This document shows, one piece after another, positions 55,965-63,212 of a stretch of 64,000 bases of DNA. The position numbers and the translations under genes are program-made. The notes under the pieces are model-generated. The model ran no database searches. It was not told where the DNA came from and saw only the letters and a list, made by a program, of their open reading frames with translations. Numbering within the stretch: position 1 is the stretch's first letter; the number at the start of each line of letters is the position of its first letter. The stretch is from DASUPK01 sp963833375 (GTDB lineage Bacteria; Actinomycetota; Thermoleophilia; Solirubrobacterales; 70-9), in NCBI GenBank assembly GCA_963833375.1, contig CAWHXR010000010.1:62001-126000 (forward strand), written 5' to 3'.

Positions 55965-56708
55965 CTATCGCTTCAGCTTCACCTTCCGCTTCGCGGAGCC
56001 CTGGTTGCCGGTGGCGTCGGTCGCGGTGACCGTCACATTGGCGATCGCCTTCTTGCCCTTCCGCTGGGCCCGCCCGACCAGCTTGCTCGCCCTCTTCGGC
56101 AGCCGAAGCTTCAGCGTGGCGCTCTGGTTCGCGGCGAGGCTCTCGCTCTCGGGCCTGAGCTTGAACCTCTTCGACTTCGCCGCGCTCGCCGAGCCCCCGA
56201 CCAGCGCCACCTTCACCGTTCCGCCCCCCTCGATGGTGGCAGCCTCGCCGACCGTCACCGTCACCTTGACGAGCTTCGAGCCCCTCTGCTCCTTCTTTCC
56301 CCCCAGGCCGATCGTCGGCGCGGTGGTGTCCGGGGATGGCGGGGGCGGGGGCGCCGAGGAGATGAAGCGGTCGATCCGGTCGTTGCCCTTGTCGGCGACC
56401 AGGATCCTGCCCTGGGCGTCGGTGGCGACGCCGAACGGCTGGTTCATCCCCCCGGCGGCGCCGCTCTGCGCCCCCGCCTGGCAGCCGCTCGCGGTGGTGC
56501 AGCTCTCGAACCCCGCCCCGCCGCCGGGGTCGACGTCGACCCCGAAGGCGCGGTCGAAGCCGATCTCGTGGGCGCTCGCGGATGCGGGTAGGACCCCCAG
56601 CAAGGCAACCGAGATCAGCGCGAAGAAAAGGGCGAGTCCCTTTCGCAGGGTGAGCAGGGGCCGGAGCTTGGTCTCCAACTCGACGTCCGATGGGTGGTTT
56701 CCTTTCAA
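55965..56708 (-). CDS. Secreted protein with an NHL-like repeat
   Basis: TTG 56708 starts a 247-residue product. A signal or anchor segment (LALFFALISVALLGVLPASA) is followed by one NHL-type repeat (MNQPFGVATDAQGRILVAD, KGNDRI), a proline-rich linker, and a beta-rich basic domain with SKRFKLRPESESL. Other members carry many NHL repeats, so this may be a truncated version. Probably extracytoplasmic. Confidence 0.65.
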   Translation of the reverse strand: MKGNHPSDVELETKLRPLLTLRKGLALFFALISVALLGVLPASASAHEIGFDRAFGVDVDPGGGAGFESCTTASGCQAGAQSGAAGGMNQPFGVATDAQGRILVADKGNDRIDRFISSAPPPPPSPDTTAPTIGLGGKKEQRGSKLVKVTVTVGEAATIEGGGTVKVALVGGSASAAKSKRFKLRPESESLAANQSATLKLRLPKRASKLVGRAQRKGKKAIANVTVTATDATGNQGSAKRKVKLKR

Positions 56709-57042
56709 CCCCCCTGCGCCTCCTCCCGCGTGTCTCTCCAGCTCCCTGGCGGGCGAGCATGTAACCCGGACCCCTGCCGCGTGTCGAGCTACCGGTGTCC
56801 CGAGCTCGAAAACGACGAGAAGGGGAAGCGGACCGAGCTCCGCGCAAGGCGCCTGCCTTGCGCGCGAAAGAAGCGCATGGTCTCAACGGAGGTTCGTATC
56901 GCTCTGCCGCACACACCTCTACACACCGCCCGAGCCGGTCCAGGTCTGAATGCGTCGGTTCCTCAATGACGTGTGCGTCAGCATCGCCCCGATCCCGAAT
57001 TCAATCTCACCGGTGCGTCCTGGCTTCCATTACCTTCTTCCC
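56709..57042. other. Intergenic region with a strong hairpin
   Basis: In the 334 bp between two divergent genes no convincing frame is visible. One strong hairpin, CGCGCAAGGC-GCCT-GCCTTGCGCG (56841-56864), is present; otherwise nothing is recognised. It could hold promoters of both genes. Confidence 0.5.
56841..56864. repeat. Ten-base perfect hairpin
   Basis: CGCGCAAGGC and GCCTTGCGCG pair fully around a GCCT loop, with CGAAAGAAGCGC after. There is no T tract, so it is not a classic terminator. It may be an operator or an RNA structure. Confidence 0.5.
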
Positions 57043-58194
57043 ATGCCCAAGCGGTTCACGAAGCGCGGGGCCGAGCGCACCCCCATCGGCGGCCACTACG
57101 ACGTGATCGTCTGCGGCGCCAGCTTCGCTGGGCTGGCGGTCGCGCGGCAGGTGGCGGGGTCGGACGCGCGGGTGCTGGTGCTCGACCGCTACGAGATCGG
57201 CGAGCGGCCGACCTCGGCCTGCGCGGCGCCCGTCGCCTGGCTGGAGGCGCTCGGCCTGGGCGACTCGATCCGTCAGACCTTCCCAGTGTTAGTCGTCCAC
57301 ACGCCACACGGGACGGGCCGCATGCTGATGCCGCTGCCCTACGCCACCTTCGACTATGAGGCGTTGTGTGCGGAGCTCTGGGCCGGGTGCGACGCCGAGT
57401 TCGAGACCGCCACCGTCACTCGTCGACTCGGCCCGGACCCCGGCCCTGCGGACCCGGTGTGGATCGAGACGGACCGCGGTGACCTCTCCGCTCAGCTCGT
57501 CGTCGACTGCCTTGGCTGGCGCCGCGTGCTCGGCGACGGCTACCAGCCACCCGACGCCCCGCTCTCGCGCGGTCTCGAGGTCCACCCCCACGGTGGCTCC
57601 GAGGAGCTCGAGATCTGGATAGACCGCTCCTACGTTCCCGCCGGCTACGGCTGGAGCTTCCCCGCCCGCGGCGAGGTCCGGGTGGGGGTCGGCTCCTTCG
57701 ATCCCCGCTACCACGTCAAGGAGCCCACCGTGCGCTTGGCCCAGGACCTCGACCATGATGCGGTGCGCTACCAGGGCAACTGGATCCCGCACAAGCTGCG
57801 CGCGGCAACGGGCCGCGGTGTGTTCTTCGTCGGCGACTCCGCCGGCCACTGCCTGCCGACGACTGCGGAGGGGATCCGCACCGCATGGTACTTCGCCGTC
57901 GCCTGCGGCAATCAGCTACGCGAAGTGATCGCGGCTCGGCGGAGCCGCGAGCAGGCGCTGCAGGAGTACGAGGCTTTTTCCGCTTCCCATGAACGGAAGT
58001 TCCGCTGGATGCTGCGCACTCAGCGGATGGTTCCCCGCATCCCCCCACGCCTGCTCGGAGCTTTCGTCCGCGGCTTCAGCCGTGATCGCCTCACCCTGTG
58101 GGCGTTCGGGCGCTACCAGAACATCACCCCGCTGAGCTACGTGCGTGAGCACGCGAACGTGCCCAAACCCCACGGTCTGCACGCGGCGGTGTAG
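57043..58194 (+). CDS. FAD-dependent oxidoreductase, geranylgeranyl-reductase-like
   Basis: ATG 57043 begins ~383 residues. HYDVIVCGASFAGLAVARQV is the FAD dinucleotide motif, LDRYEIGERPTSACAAPV is a second family segment, and GVFFVGDSAGHCLPTTAEGI is the second FAD motif. It resembles geranylgeranyl reductase/NAD-FAD oxidoreductases that reduce prenyl chains or halogenate. The Cys near residue 60 fits that class. Likely cargo of the element. Confidence 0.85.
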   Translation: MPKRFTKRGAERTPIGGHYDVIVCGASFAGLAVARQVAGSDARVLVLDRYEIGERPTSACAAPVAWLEALGLGDSIRQTFPVLVVHTPHGTGRMLMPLPYATFDYEALCAELWAGCDAEFETATVTRRLGPDPGPADPVWIETDRGDLSAQLVVDCLGWRRVLGDGYQPPDAPLSRGLEVHPHGGSEELEIWIDRSYVPAGYGWSFPARGEVRVGVGSFDPRYHVKEPTVRLAQDLDHDAVRYQGNWIPHKLRAATGRGVFFVGDSAGHCLPTTAEGIRTAWYFAVACGNQLREVIAARRSREQALQEYEAFSASHERKFRWMLRTQRMVPRIPPRLLGAFVRGFSRDRLTLWAFGRYQNITPLSYVREHANVPKPHGLHAAV

Positions 58195-58257
58195 CCGCGT
58201 CAGGATCTCGCTTCTCTCGCGAGAAGCGAGCGCCGTCCCGAAAGCAGCTCCTTTCAA

Positions 58258-59520
58258 TAGAGGCTGTCGCATAAACCCCCTGCTGTCCGGGCCGTTTTGG
58301 ACGATCCGGGCATGCCACAGAACTTCGTCAGCTGCGACAGAGACCAACCGCTGCTATTGCCCCCGGACCTGCGCGAGTGGCTGCCTGAGGACCACCTCGC
58401 CTGGTTCGTGATCGAGGCGATCGAGGAGCTCGACCTCGAGCCCTTCTACGCGGCCTACCGCGCCGACGGCCACGGTGCCGCCGCCCACGAGCCGAAGATG
58501 ATGGTGGGCCTGCTCGCCTACGCCTACGCGGTCGGGGAACGAAGCTCACGCGGGATCGAGCGGCGCTGCCGCGAGGACGTCGCCTTCCGGGTGATCTGCG
58601 CCAATCAAGCCCCCGACCACGCGACGATCGCTCGCTTCCGGGTGCGCCACCAAGACGCCCTGGCCGACCTCTTCGGTGGGGTGCTCGGCCTCTGCGCCAA
58701 GGCCGGACTCGTCGAGGTGGGGGTGCTCGCGGTCGACGGGACCAAGCTCCAGGCCTCGGCCTCAAACCACGCCACCCGAAGCTACGAGCAGATCGCCGCC
58801 GAGATCCTCGCCGAGGCGGGGCGCATCGACGCCGCCGAGGATGAGCGCTACGGCGATGCCCGCGGCGACGAGCTCCCCGAGCAGCTCACCACCCGGCACG
58901 GAAGGAAGCAGTGGCTCAGGGAGGCGAAGGAGGAGCTCGAGCGGGAGCGGGCCGCGAAGGAGGAGCCGGTGCCGCGCGACCGCGCAAAGCGGCTTGAGCT
59001 CTGCCGCGAGCGCCTGGTCGAGGACTGGCAGGCCGAGCGCCGGGCAAACCGCGCCTATGAGGCCTACCGCGCCCGCGGGGGTGATGAAGGACGGGCGCCG
59101 CTTCGGCGGCCCACCGAAACCACACACACCGCCCGCCCAACCCGAGGGCAAGATCAACCTCACCGACCCCGACTCCAAGAACATGAAGGCCTACCGCGGC
59201 TACCTGCAGGGCTACAACACCCAGACCGTGACCATGGAGCGCCAGATCATCGTCGCCGCCGAGATCGCCCCCGACGGCCTCGACTTCGCCCAGCTCGCCC
59301 CGATGGTGCAAGCGGCGGAGCGAGAGCTCGCCGAAGCAGGGGTGAAGGAGCGCCCGGAGGTGGTCTTGGCCGACGCCGGCTACTGGTCTAACGAGCACAT
59401 CGACTCGCTGCGGGAGCGCGGGATCACCCCGCTGGTCGCCGCCGATGCCGAGCGCAGCACCGGGCCGCGCAAGACTCGCCTCGGCGGGCCCTACGACTTC
59501 ATGCGCAGGGTGTTCCAGAG
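58258..59520 (+). mobile_element. IS1182-type insertion sequence, truncated at the right
   Basis: The left end holds GAGGCTGTCGCATAAACC, like the terminal repeat (GTGCGACAGCCTC reversed) of IS1182-family elements. It continues through the transposase gene to ~59520, where the sequence becomes an integrase tail. No right terminal repeat is seen. The 5' end position is approximate. Confidence 0.65.
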
Positions 59521-59548
59521 CGGCAGGCCGGCCACTCGCCGACGATGA
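58312..59548 (+). pseudogene. IS1182-family transposase, frameshifted and truncated
   Basis: ATG 58312 gives QNFVSCDRDQPLLLPPDLRE, YAAYRADGHGAAAHEPKMMV and GVLAVDGTKLQASASNH, with the first DDE Asp in VDGTK. The frame is lost in the G run 59077-59081; dropping one G continues GVMKDGRRFGGPP, then NLTDPDSKNMKA and VVLADAGYWSNE. After PYDFMRRVFQSG the C-terminal third is missing. The transposase is therefore inactive. Fused to the integrase tail at ~59520. Confidence 0.85.
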
Positions 59549-59631
59549 CCCTCGACGTCTACGGACACGTCTTCGATGAGTTCGATCCGTCCGAGCGGAT
59601 CTCCGCCGAGGATCGGATCAGGCGCGCGCGA

Positions 59632-59652
59632 GATGTGTCCGTTTCGTGTCCG
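59632..59652. repeat. Direct repeat shared with 55050-55070
   Basis: GATGTGTCCGTTTCGTGTCCG here versus the copy at 55050-55070 differs at two of 21 bases. Both copies lie just inside the ends of the element, so they could be arm sites or a duplicated integrase tail. Confidence 0.5.
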
Positions 59653-59699
59653 CCTGACTACACAGAGGGCGAGGAGACCCAGGAAACACCTGCAAATGA

Positions 59700-60890
59700 C
59701 TACAGCCCCAGCTGCTTGCCGAGGATCTCCTTCATCACCTCGTCCGTGCCACCGCCGATCGGGCCGAGGCGGGCGTCGCGGTAGGCGCGCTCGACCCCGT
59801 ACTCGCGCATGTAGCCGTAGCCGCCGTGGATCTGGATCGCCTCGTCCGCGACCTCGCACATCGCCCGCTGGGTGAAGAGCTTCGCCTGGGTCACCTCGCG
59901 GATGGCGTCCTCGCCTGCGGCGAACTTGCGCAGGCAGGAGTAGGTGAGGGCTCGGGAGACCTCGATCCTGGTCGACATCTCGGCGAACTTGTGGCGGATC
60001 ACCTGGAAACGGCCGATCGGGCGGCCGAAGGCCTCTCGCTCCTTGGCGTAGTCGAGCGTCTGCTCGAAGACGCGCTGCATCCCTCCGAGCGCGCCGAGTG
60101 CCATGGTCAGCCGCTCCCACTGGAAGTTGGCCATGATCAGGTAGAAGCCGCCGTTCTCCTCGCCGAGCAGGTTCTCCTCAGGGACCTCGACATCCGTGAA
60201 GGAGAGCTCTCCGGTGTCGGAGGAGTGCCAGCCCATCTTCTCCAGCTTGGAGACGACCTCGTAGCCCGGCATGTCGCGCTCGAGGACGAGGAACGAGATG
60301 CCGTGGTGGCCGCCCTCCTCGGTGGTCTTCACAGCGCAGACCAGGAAGTCGGCTCGGACTCCGTTGGTGATGAAGGTCTTGGCGCCGTTGACGACGTAGC
60401 CCCCGTCGACCTTGCGGGCCGTCGTGCGGATCGAGGCGACGTCGGACCCGGCTCCGGGCTCAGTGATCCCCAGCGCCCCGATCTTCTCGCCCTTGATCCC
60501 GGGGACCAGCCAGCGCTGCTTCTGCTCCTCGGTGCCGAACTTCCAGATCGGCGGCGTCGCGATCTCGGCGTGCGCGCCCAGGCCGGCCGCGACCCCGCCG
60601 CTCCCTCCCGAGCCCGAGAGCTCCTCGACCCAGACGGCGTCGTGCACGTAGTCGCCCCCCTGCCCTCCGTAGCGGGTCTCGTACTTGAGCCCGAGGAAAC
60701 CGAGCTCGCCGCAGCGCCGGTAGAGGTGGCGGGGGAACTCGCGCGCCTCCTCCCACTCGTCGACGTGCGGGGCGATCTCCTTCGTGACGAAGCGGCGGAC
60801 CGACTCCCGCAGCTCCTCGTGCTCCTCGCCGAACGGCGGGAGCTGCGAGCGCTGACCGGTGTCCCTTATGACGGCGATGGCGGGCTCCAG
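59700..60890 (-). CDS. Acyl-CoA dehydrogenase, no canonical start seen
   Basis: This FAD enzyme oxidises acyl-CoA to enoyl-CoA. The sequence includes FGEEHEELRESVRRF, KYETRYGGQGGD, GITEPGAGSDVASIRTTA, WERLTMALGALGG (Glu in the IVD-type position) and PIGGGTDEVMKEILG at the end. In frame no ATG, GTG or TTG lies before FGEEHEE; CTG 60890, overlapping the NTF2-like gene, is the likeliest start. GTG 60647 would cut off the N-terminal helical domain. The 3' end is the insertion site of the element. Confidence 0.83.
   Translation of the reverse strand: MEPAIAVIRDTGQRSQLPPFGEEHEELRESVRRFVTKEIAPHVDEWEEAREFPRHLYRRCGELGFLGLKYETRYGGQGGDYVHDAVWVEELSGSGGSGGVAAGLGAHAEIATPPIWKFGTEEQKQRWLVPGIKGEKIGALGITEPGAGSDVASIRTTARKVDGGYVVNGAKTFITNGVRADFLVCAVKTTEEGGHHGISFLVLERDMPGYEVVSKLEKMGWHSSDTGELSFTDVEVPEENLLGEENGGFYLIMANFQWERLTMALGALGGMQRVFEQTLDYAKEREAFGRPIGRFQVIRHKFAEMSTRIEVSRALTYSCLRKFAAGEDAIREVTQAKLFTQRAMCEVADEAIQIHGGYGYMREYGVERAYRDARLGPIGGGTDEVMKEILGKQLGL
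59718..59740. repeat. Right 23-bp direct repeat (attachment-site candidate)
   Basis: This is the identical copy of 54915-54937, inside the last codons of the intact acyl-CoA dehydrogenase. An integrase tail lies on its left. Confidence 0.6.
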
Positions 60891-61300
60891 TCGTCCATCG
60901 TCGTGTATCCGCGCCCGGAGTGGTCGAAGCCGAGCAGGTCACCCTGCGGGTTCTTGCGGTCCCCGTGGTGGTAGGCGCGCACCTCGCAGATCTTGCCGTC
61001 GCGGAGCCGGAACCACTCCGTACCGCGGTTGAGCCGCTTCTCGCCCGACTTCGGGTCCCGCCAGGTCATCGTCCACTCGATCACGGCCTCGTCACCCGAT
61101 TCGATGCCGTGCTCCAGCCGCCACTGGCCGTCGACCGTCTCGACGCCCCACTTCGCGTTCTCCGCGATCTCGCGCCCTCGGTGTGGCCCGAGCCGCGTGT
61201 AGTAGTGGACCGCGTCGTCCGTGAAGTGCGAGTCGATCAGCTCGACGTCCCCGGTGTTCAGCGCCTCGTAGTAGGAGCGGATGTGGTCGAGGTTGCTCAT
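60866..61300 (-). CDS. NTF2-like (SnoaL) protein
   Basis: The 144-residue protein starts MSNLDHIRSYYEALNTGDVE and contains HFTDDAVHYYTRLG and GTEWFRLRDGKICEVRAYHH, the SnoaL/polyketide-cyclase-like pattern. The 3' end overlaps the CTG-start of the dehydrogenase by ~25 bases, so the two are probably coupled. Substrate unknown. Confidence 0.83.
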   Translation of the reverse strand: MSNLDHIRSYYEALNTGDVELIDSHFTDDAVHYYTRLGPHRGREIAENAKWGVETVDGQWRLEHGIESGDEAVIEWTMTWRDPKSGEKRLNRGTEWFRLRDGKICEVRAYHHGDRKNPQGDLLGFDHSGRGYTTMDDWSPPSPS

Positions 61301-61404
61301 GCCGGAGTCGTTATATCCCGTCGCGGTCTGTCGATCCCGGCCCGATCGATTCGTCGTTAGGGTGAATGCGGCGACAGGCGCCGCTCGAGATCAGGAGGAA
61401 GACG

Positions 61405-61803
61405 ATGAAGTACCTGCTCACGTTCGTCCGCGACCAGGACCGGATGTACGACGCCAGCGAGGAGGAGATGAAGGCCGCGATGGACGCCTGGACCGCCTTC
61501 GACCGGGAGGCGATCGAGGCCGGGGTTCTGATCGCCTGTGACCCGCTCGAGCATCCCAGCGAGGCGAAGACGATCCGCGTCGCGGACGGCGGCGAGCACA
61601 GCATCACCGATGGGCCCTTCGCGGAGACCAAGGAGCAGCTGGGTGGCTTCTGCCTGCTCGACTGCGAGAGCCTCGAGGAGGCGATCGGCTGGGGGAAGCA
61701 GGTGCCGATGGGCGCGGGCGCGATCGAGGTTCGCCAGGTCAAGGACCTGTCGCCCTGGGGGTACGAGAGCTCGACCCCCGGGCCGATTGCGGCCAAGGCC
61801 TAG
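61405..61803 (+). CDS. YCII-related (DGPF domain) protein
   Basis: AGGAGG precedes ATG 61405. The 132 residues contain YLLTFVRDQDRMYDASEE and DGPFAETKEQLGGF, the DGPF/YCII family signature. These small proteins are often found next to sigma-factor or extracytoplasmic-regulator genes; none is adjacent here. Stop TAG lies in the CTAG shared with the convergent dehydrogenase. Confidence 0.87.
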   Translation: MKYLLTFVRDQDRMYDASEEEMKAAMDAWTAFDREAIEAGVLIACDPLEHPSEAKTIRVADGGEHSITDGPFAETKEQLGGFCLLDCESLEEAIGWGKQVPMGAGAIEVRQVKDLSPWGYESSTPGPIAAKA

Positions 61804-63011
61804 AGCCCGTAGCTGCGCCCGATCACCTCGAGCATGACCTCGTCGGTGCCGGCGCCGATCCGGTTGAGGCGCGAGTCGCGGTAGGCGCGCTCGACCTCGT
61901 ACTCCTTCATGTAGCCGTAGCCGCCGTGGACCTGGATGCAGTCGTCGGCAACCTCCTCGATCACGCGTGAGGCGTAGAGCTTCGCCTGGGTGATCTCGCG
62001 GACGGGGTACTCGCCGTTGCCGAAGCGCCACGCCGTCGCGTAGACCATCTGCTTGGCCGCCTCGATCTTCACCGACATCTCGGCGAACTTGTGGCGAATG
62101 GCCTGGAAGCGGCCGATCGGGCGCCCGAACGCCTCGCGCTCCTTGGCGTACTCGAGGGTCCGCTCGAAGACCCGCTCGGCGCCGGAGACACAGCCGATCG
62201 CGGCCACCAGGCGCTCTCCCTGGAGTTCCCAGGAGATGTGGTAGAAGCCCTTGCCCTCCTGGCCGAGCATGTTCTCCGCAGGCACACGGACGTCCTGGAA
62301 GGAGAGCTCGCCGGTGTCGGAGGCGTGCATCCCCATCTTCTCCAGCTTGCGGGAGACGCTGAATCCCTCGACCTCCTTGCCCTCCGGGTCGCGGATGTCG
62401 ACGATGAACAGGGTGATCCCGTCGTGGCCCGCGTCGGGATCGGTCTTGGTCACCAGCACGATGTAGTTGGCCCGCAGCCCGTTGGTGATGAAGGTCTTGG
62501 AGCCGTTGATCACGTACTCGTCGCCGTCGCGCTTGGCGGTGGTGCGGATCCCGGCGACGTCCGAGCCGGCGCCCGGCTCGGTGATGCCGAGGGCGCTGAT
62601 CAGCTCGCCTTTGATCGAGGGGACCAGGTAGCGCTGCTTCTGGTCCTCGGTGCCGAGCAGATGGATCGGCGGTGTGGCCATGTCGGTGTGGACCGCCATC
62701 CCCATGTTGAGGCCGCCACAGCCCGAATAGCTCATCGCGTCCGCGCGAACCAGCGAGTAGTAGTAGTCGCCGCCCTGGCCGCCGTACTCCTCGGGGTAGC
62801 AGAGGCCGATGTAGCCGAGCTCGCCGGCGCGGTGCAGGACCGAGTCGGGCCAGAGGTTCTCCTCCCACTCGAAGCGGTGCGGGGTGAGCTCCTTGAGCAC
62901 CCAGCTCTTCATCGACTCGCGCAGCTCCTCGTGCTCGTCGGTGAAGATGAAGTGCCGGCCCTTGCCGGAGCCGTAGTCGGGCTTGATGACGCTGGACGTC
63001 GCGGTGGCCAC
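61800..63011 (-). CDS. Acyl-CoA dehydrogenase
   Basis: The 403-residue protein is complete. FTDEHEELRESMKSWVLKE, YPEEYGGQGGDYYYS, GITEPGAGSDVAGIRTTA, LEKMGMHASDTGELSF and GERLVAAIGC are family signatures, and the end is IGAGTDEVMLEVIG. Glu in QGERLV is the IVD-type catalytic position; the MCAD Glu position is Ala. Prefers branched or other acyl-CoA by that analogy only. A palindrome lies upstream in the gap to the P450. Confidence 0.92.
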   Translation of the reverse strand: MATATSSVIKPDYGSGKGRHFIFTDEHEELRESMKSWVLKELTPHRFEWEENLWPDSVLHRAGELGYIGLCYPEEYGGQGGDYYYSLVRADAMSYSGCGGLNMGMAVHTDMATPPIHLLGTEDQKQRYLVPSIKGELISALGITEPGAGSDVAGIRTTAKRDGDEYVINGSKTFITNGLRANYIVLVTKTDPDAGHDGITLFIVDIRDPEGKEVEGFSVSRKLEKMGMHASDTGELSFQDVRVPAENMLGQEGKGFYHISWELQGERLVAAIGCVSGAERVFERTLEYAKEREAFGRPIGRFQAIRHKFAEMSVKIEAAKQMVYATAWRFGNGEYPVREITQAKLYASRVIEEVADDCIQVHGGYGYMKEYEVERAYRDSRLNRIGAGTDEVMLEVIGRSYGL

Positions 63012-63077
63012 TGCTGGTTCTCCTTGTCGGCAGGCTTGAAAGAGGAAGGCGCGTCCGGCGCCATCCGGAGAGTGAAT

Positions 63078-63093
63078 AGTAGGACTTCCTACT
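63078..63093. promoter_or_regulatory. Palindrome in the dehydrogenase/P450 gap
   Basis: AGTAGGA-CT-TCCTACT is a perfect 7-2-7 inverted repeat, 67 bases before the dehydrogenase start and 120 before the P450 start. TCCTACT recurs just after it (63094-63100). It is the size of a TetR-type operator for lipid genes. Confidence 0.5.
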
Positions 63094-63212
63094 TCCTACT
63101 GCAACCGATAATCATGCGGAATACTGCTGAGGAAGTACCGGATTATGATGATGTATTCGTCCGGGGTCGCCCGTAGAGTCGGCTGGCCGAACGTTCGAAG
63201 AGGGAGATGCGC

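Larger units (their letters stand above)
54915..59740. mobile_element. Decayed integrative element in the acyl-CoA dehydrogenase 3' end
   Basis: It is bounded by the 23-bp repeats and ends at an integrase C-terminus beside the right copy. Contents: hicB, hicA, a DUF2442 gene, a short secreted protein, an FAD oxidoreductase and an IS1182-type remnant. The intact dehydrogenase lies to the right and its displaced end to the left. Length ~4.8 kb, too short for a conjugative element, so it is probably a remnant. The exact ends are inferred. Confidence 0.55.
59521..59784 (+). pseudogene. C-terminal remnant of a tyrosine recombinase (integrase)
   Basis: The bases encode RQAGHSPTMTLDVYGHVFDE, with the conserved His of the GH box and the nucleophilic Tyr, then a tail DPSERISAEDRI. 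The rest of the enzyme is missing and the frame is joined to the transposase. It lies ~200 bases from the right repeat, as an integrase gene should. It runs on to 59784 antisense into the dehydrogenase. Confidence 0.75.

Noticed and set aside
55588..56916. 442-codon minus-strand frame across the short secreted gene
   Set aside because: Its product is Arg/Gly-rich with no domain, while the other frame (55965-56708) has a signal and NHL repeat.
60647..60890. Acyl-CoA dehydrogenase starting at GTG 60647
   Set aside because: The upstream frame encodes the conserved N-terminal helices (FGEEHEELRES), so this start is internal.
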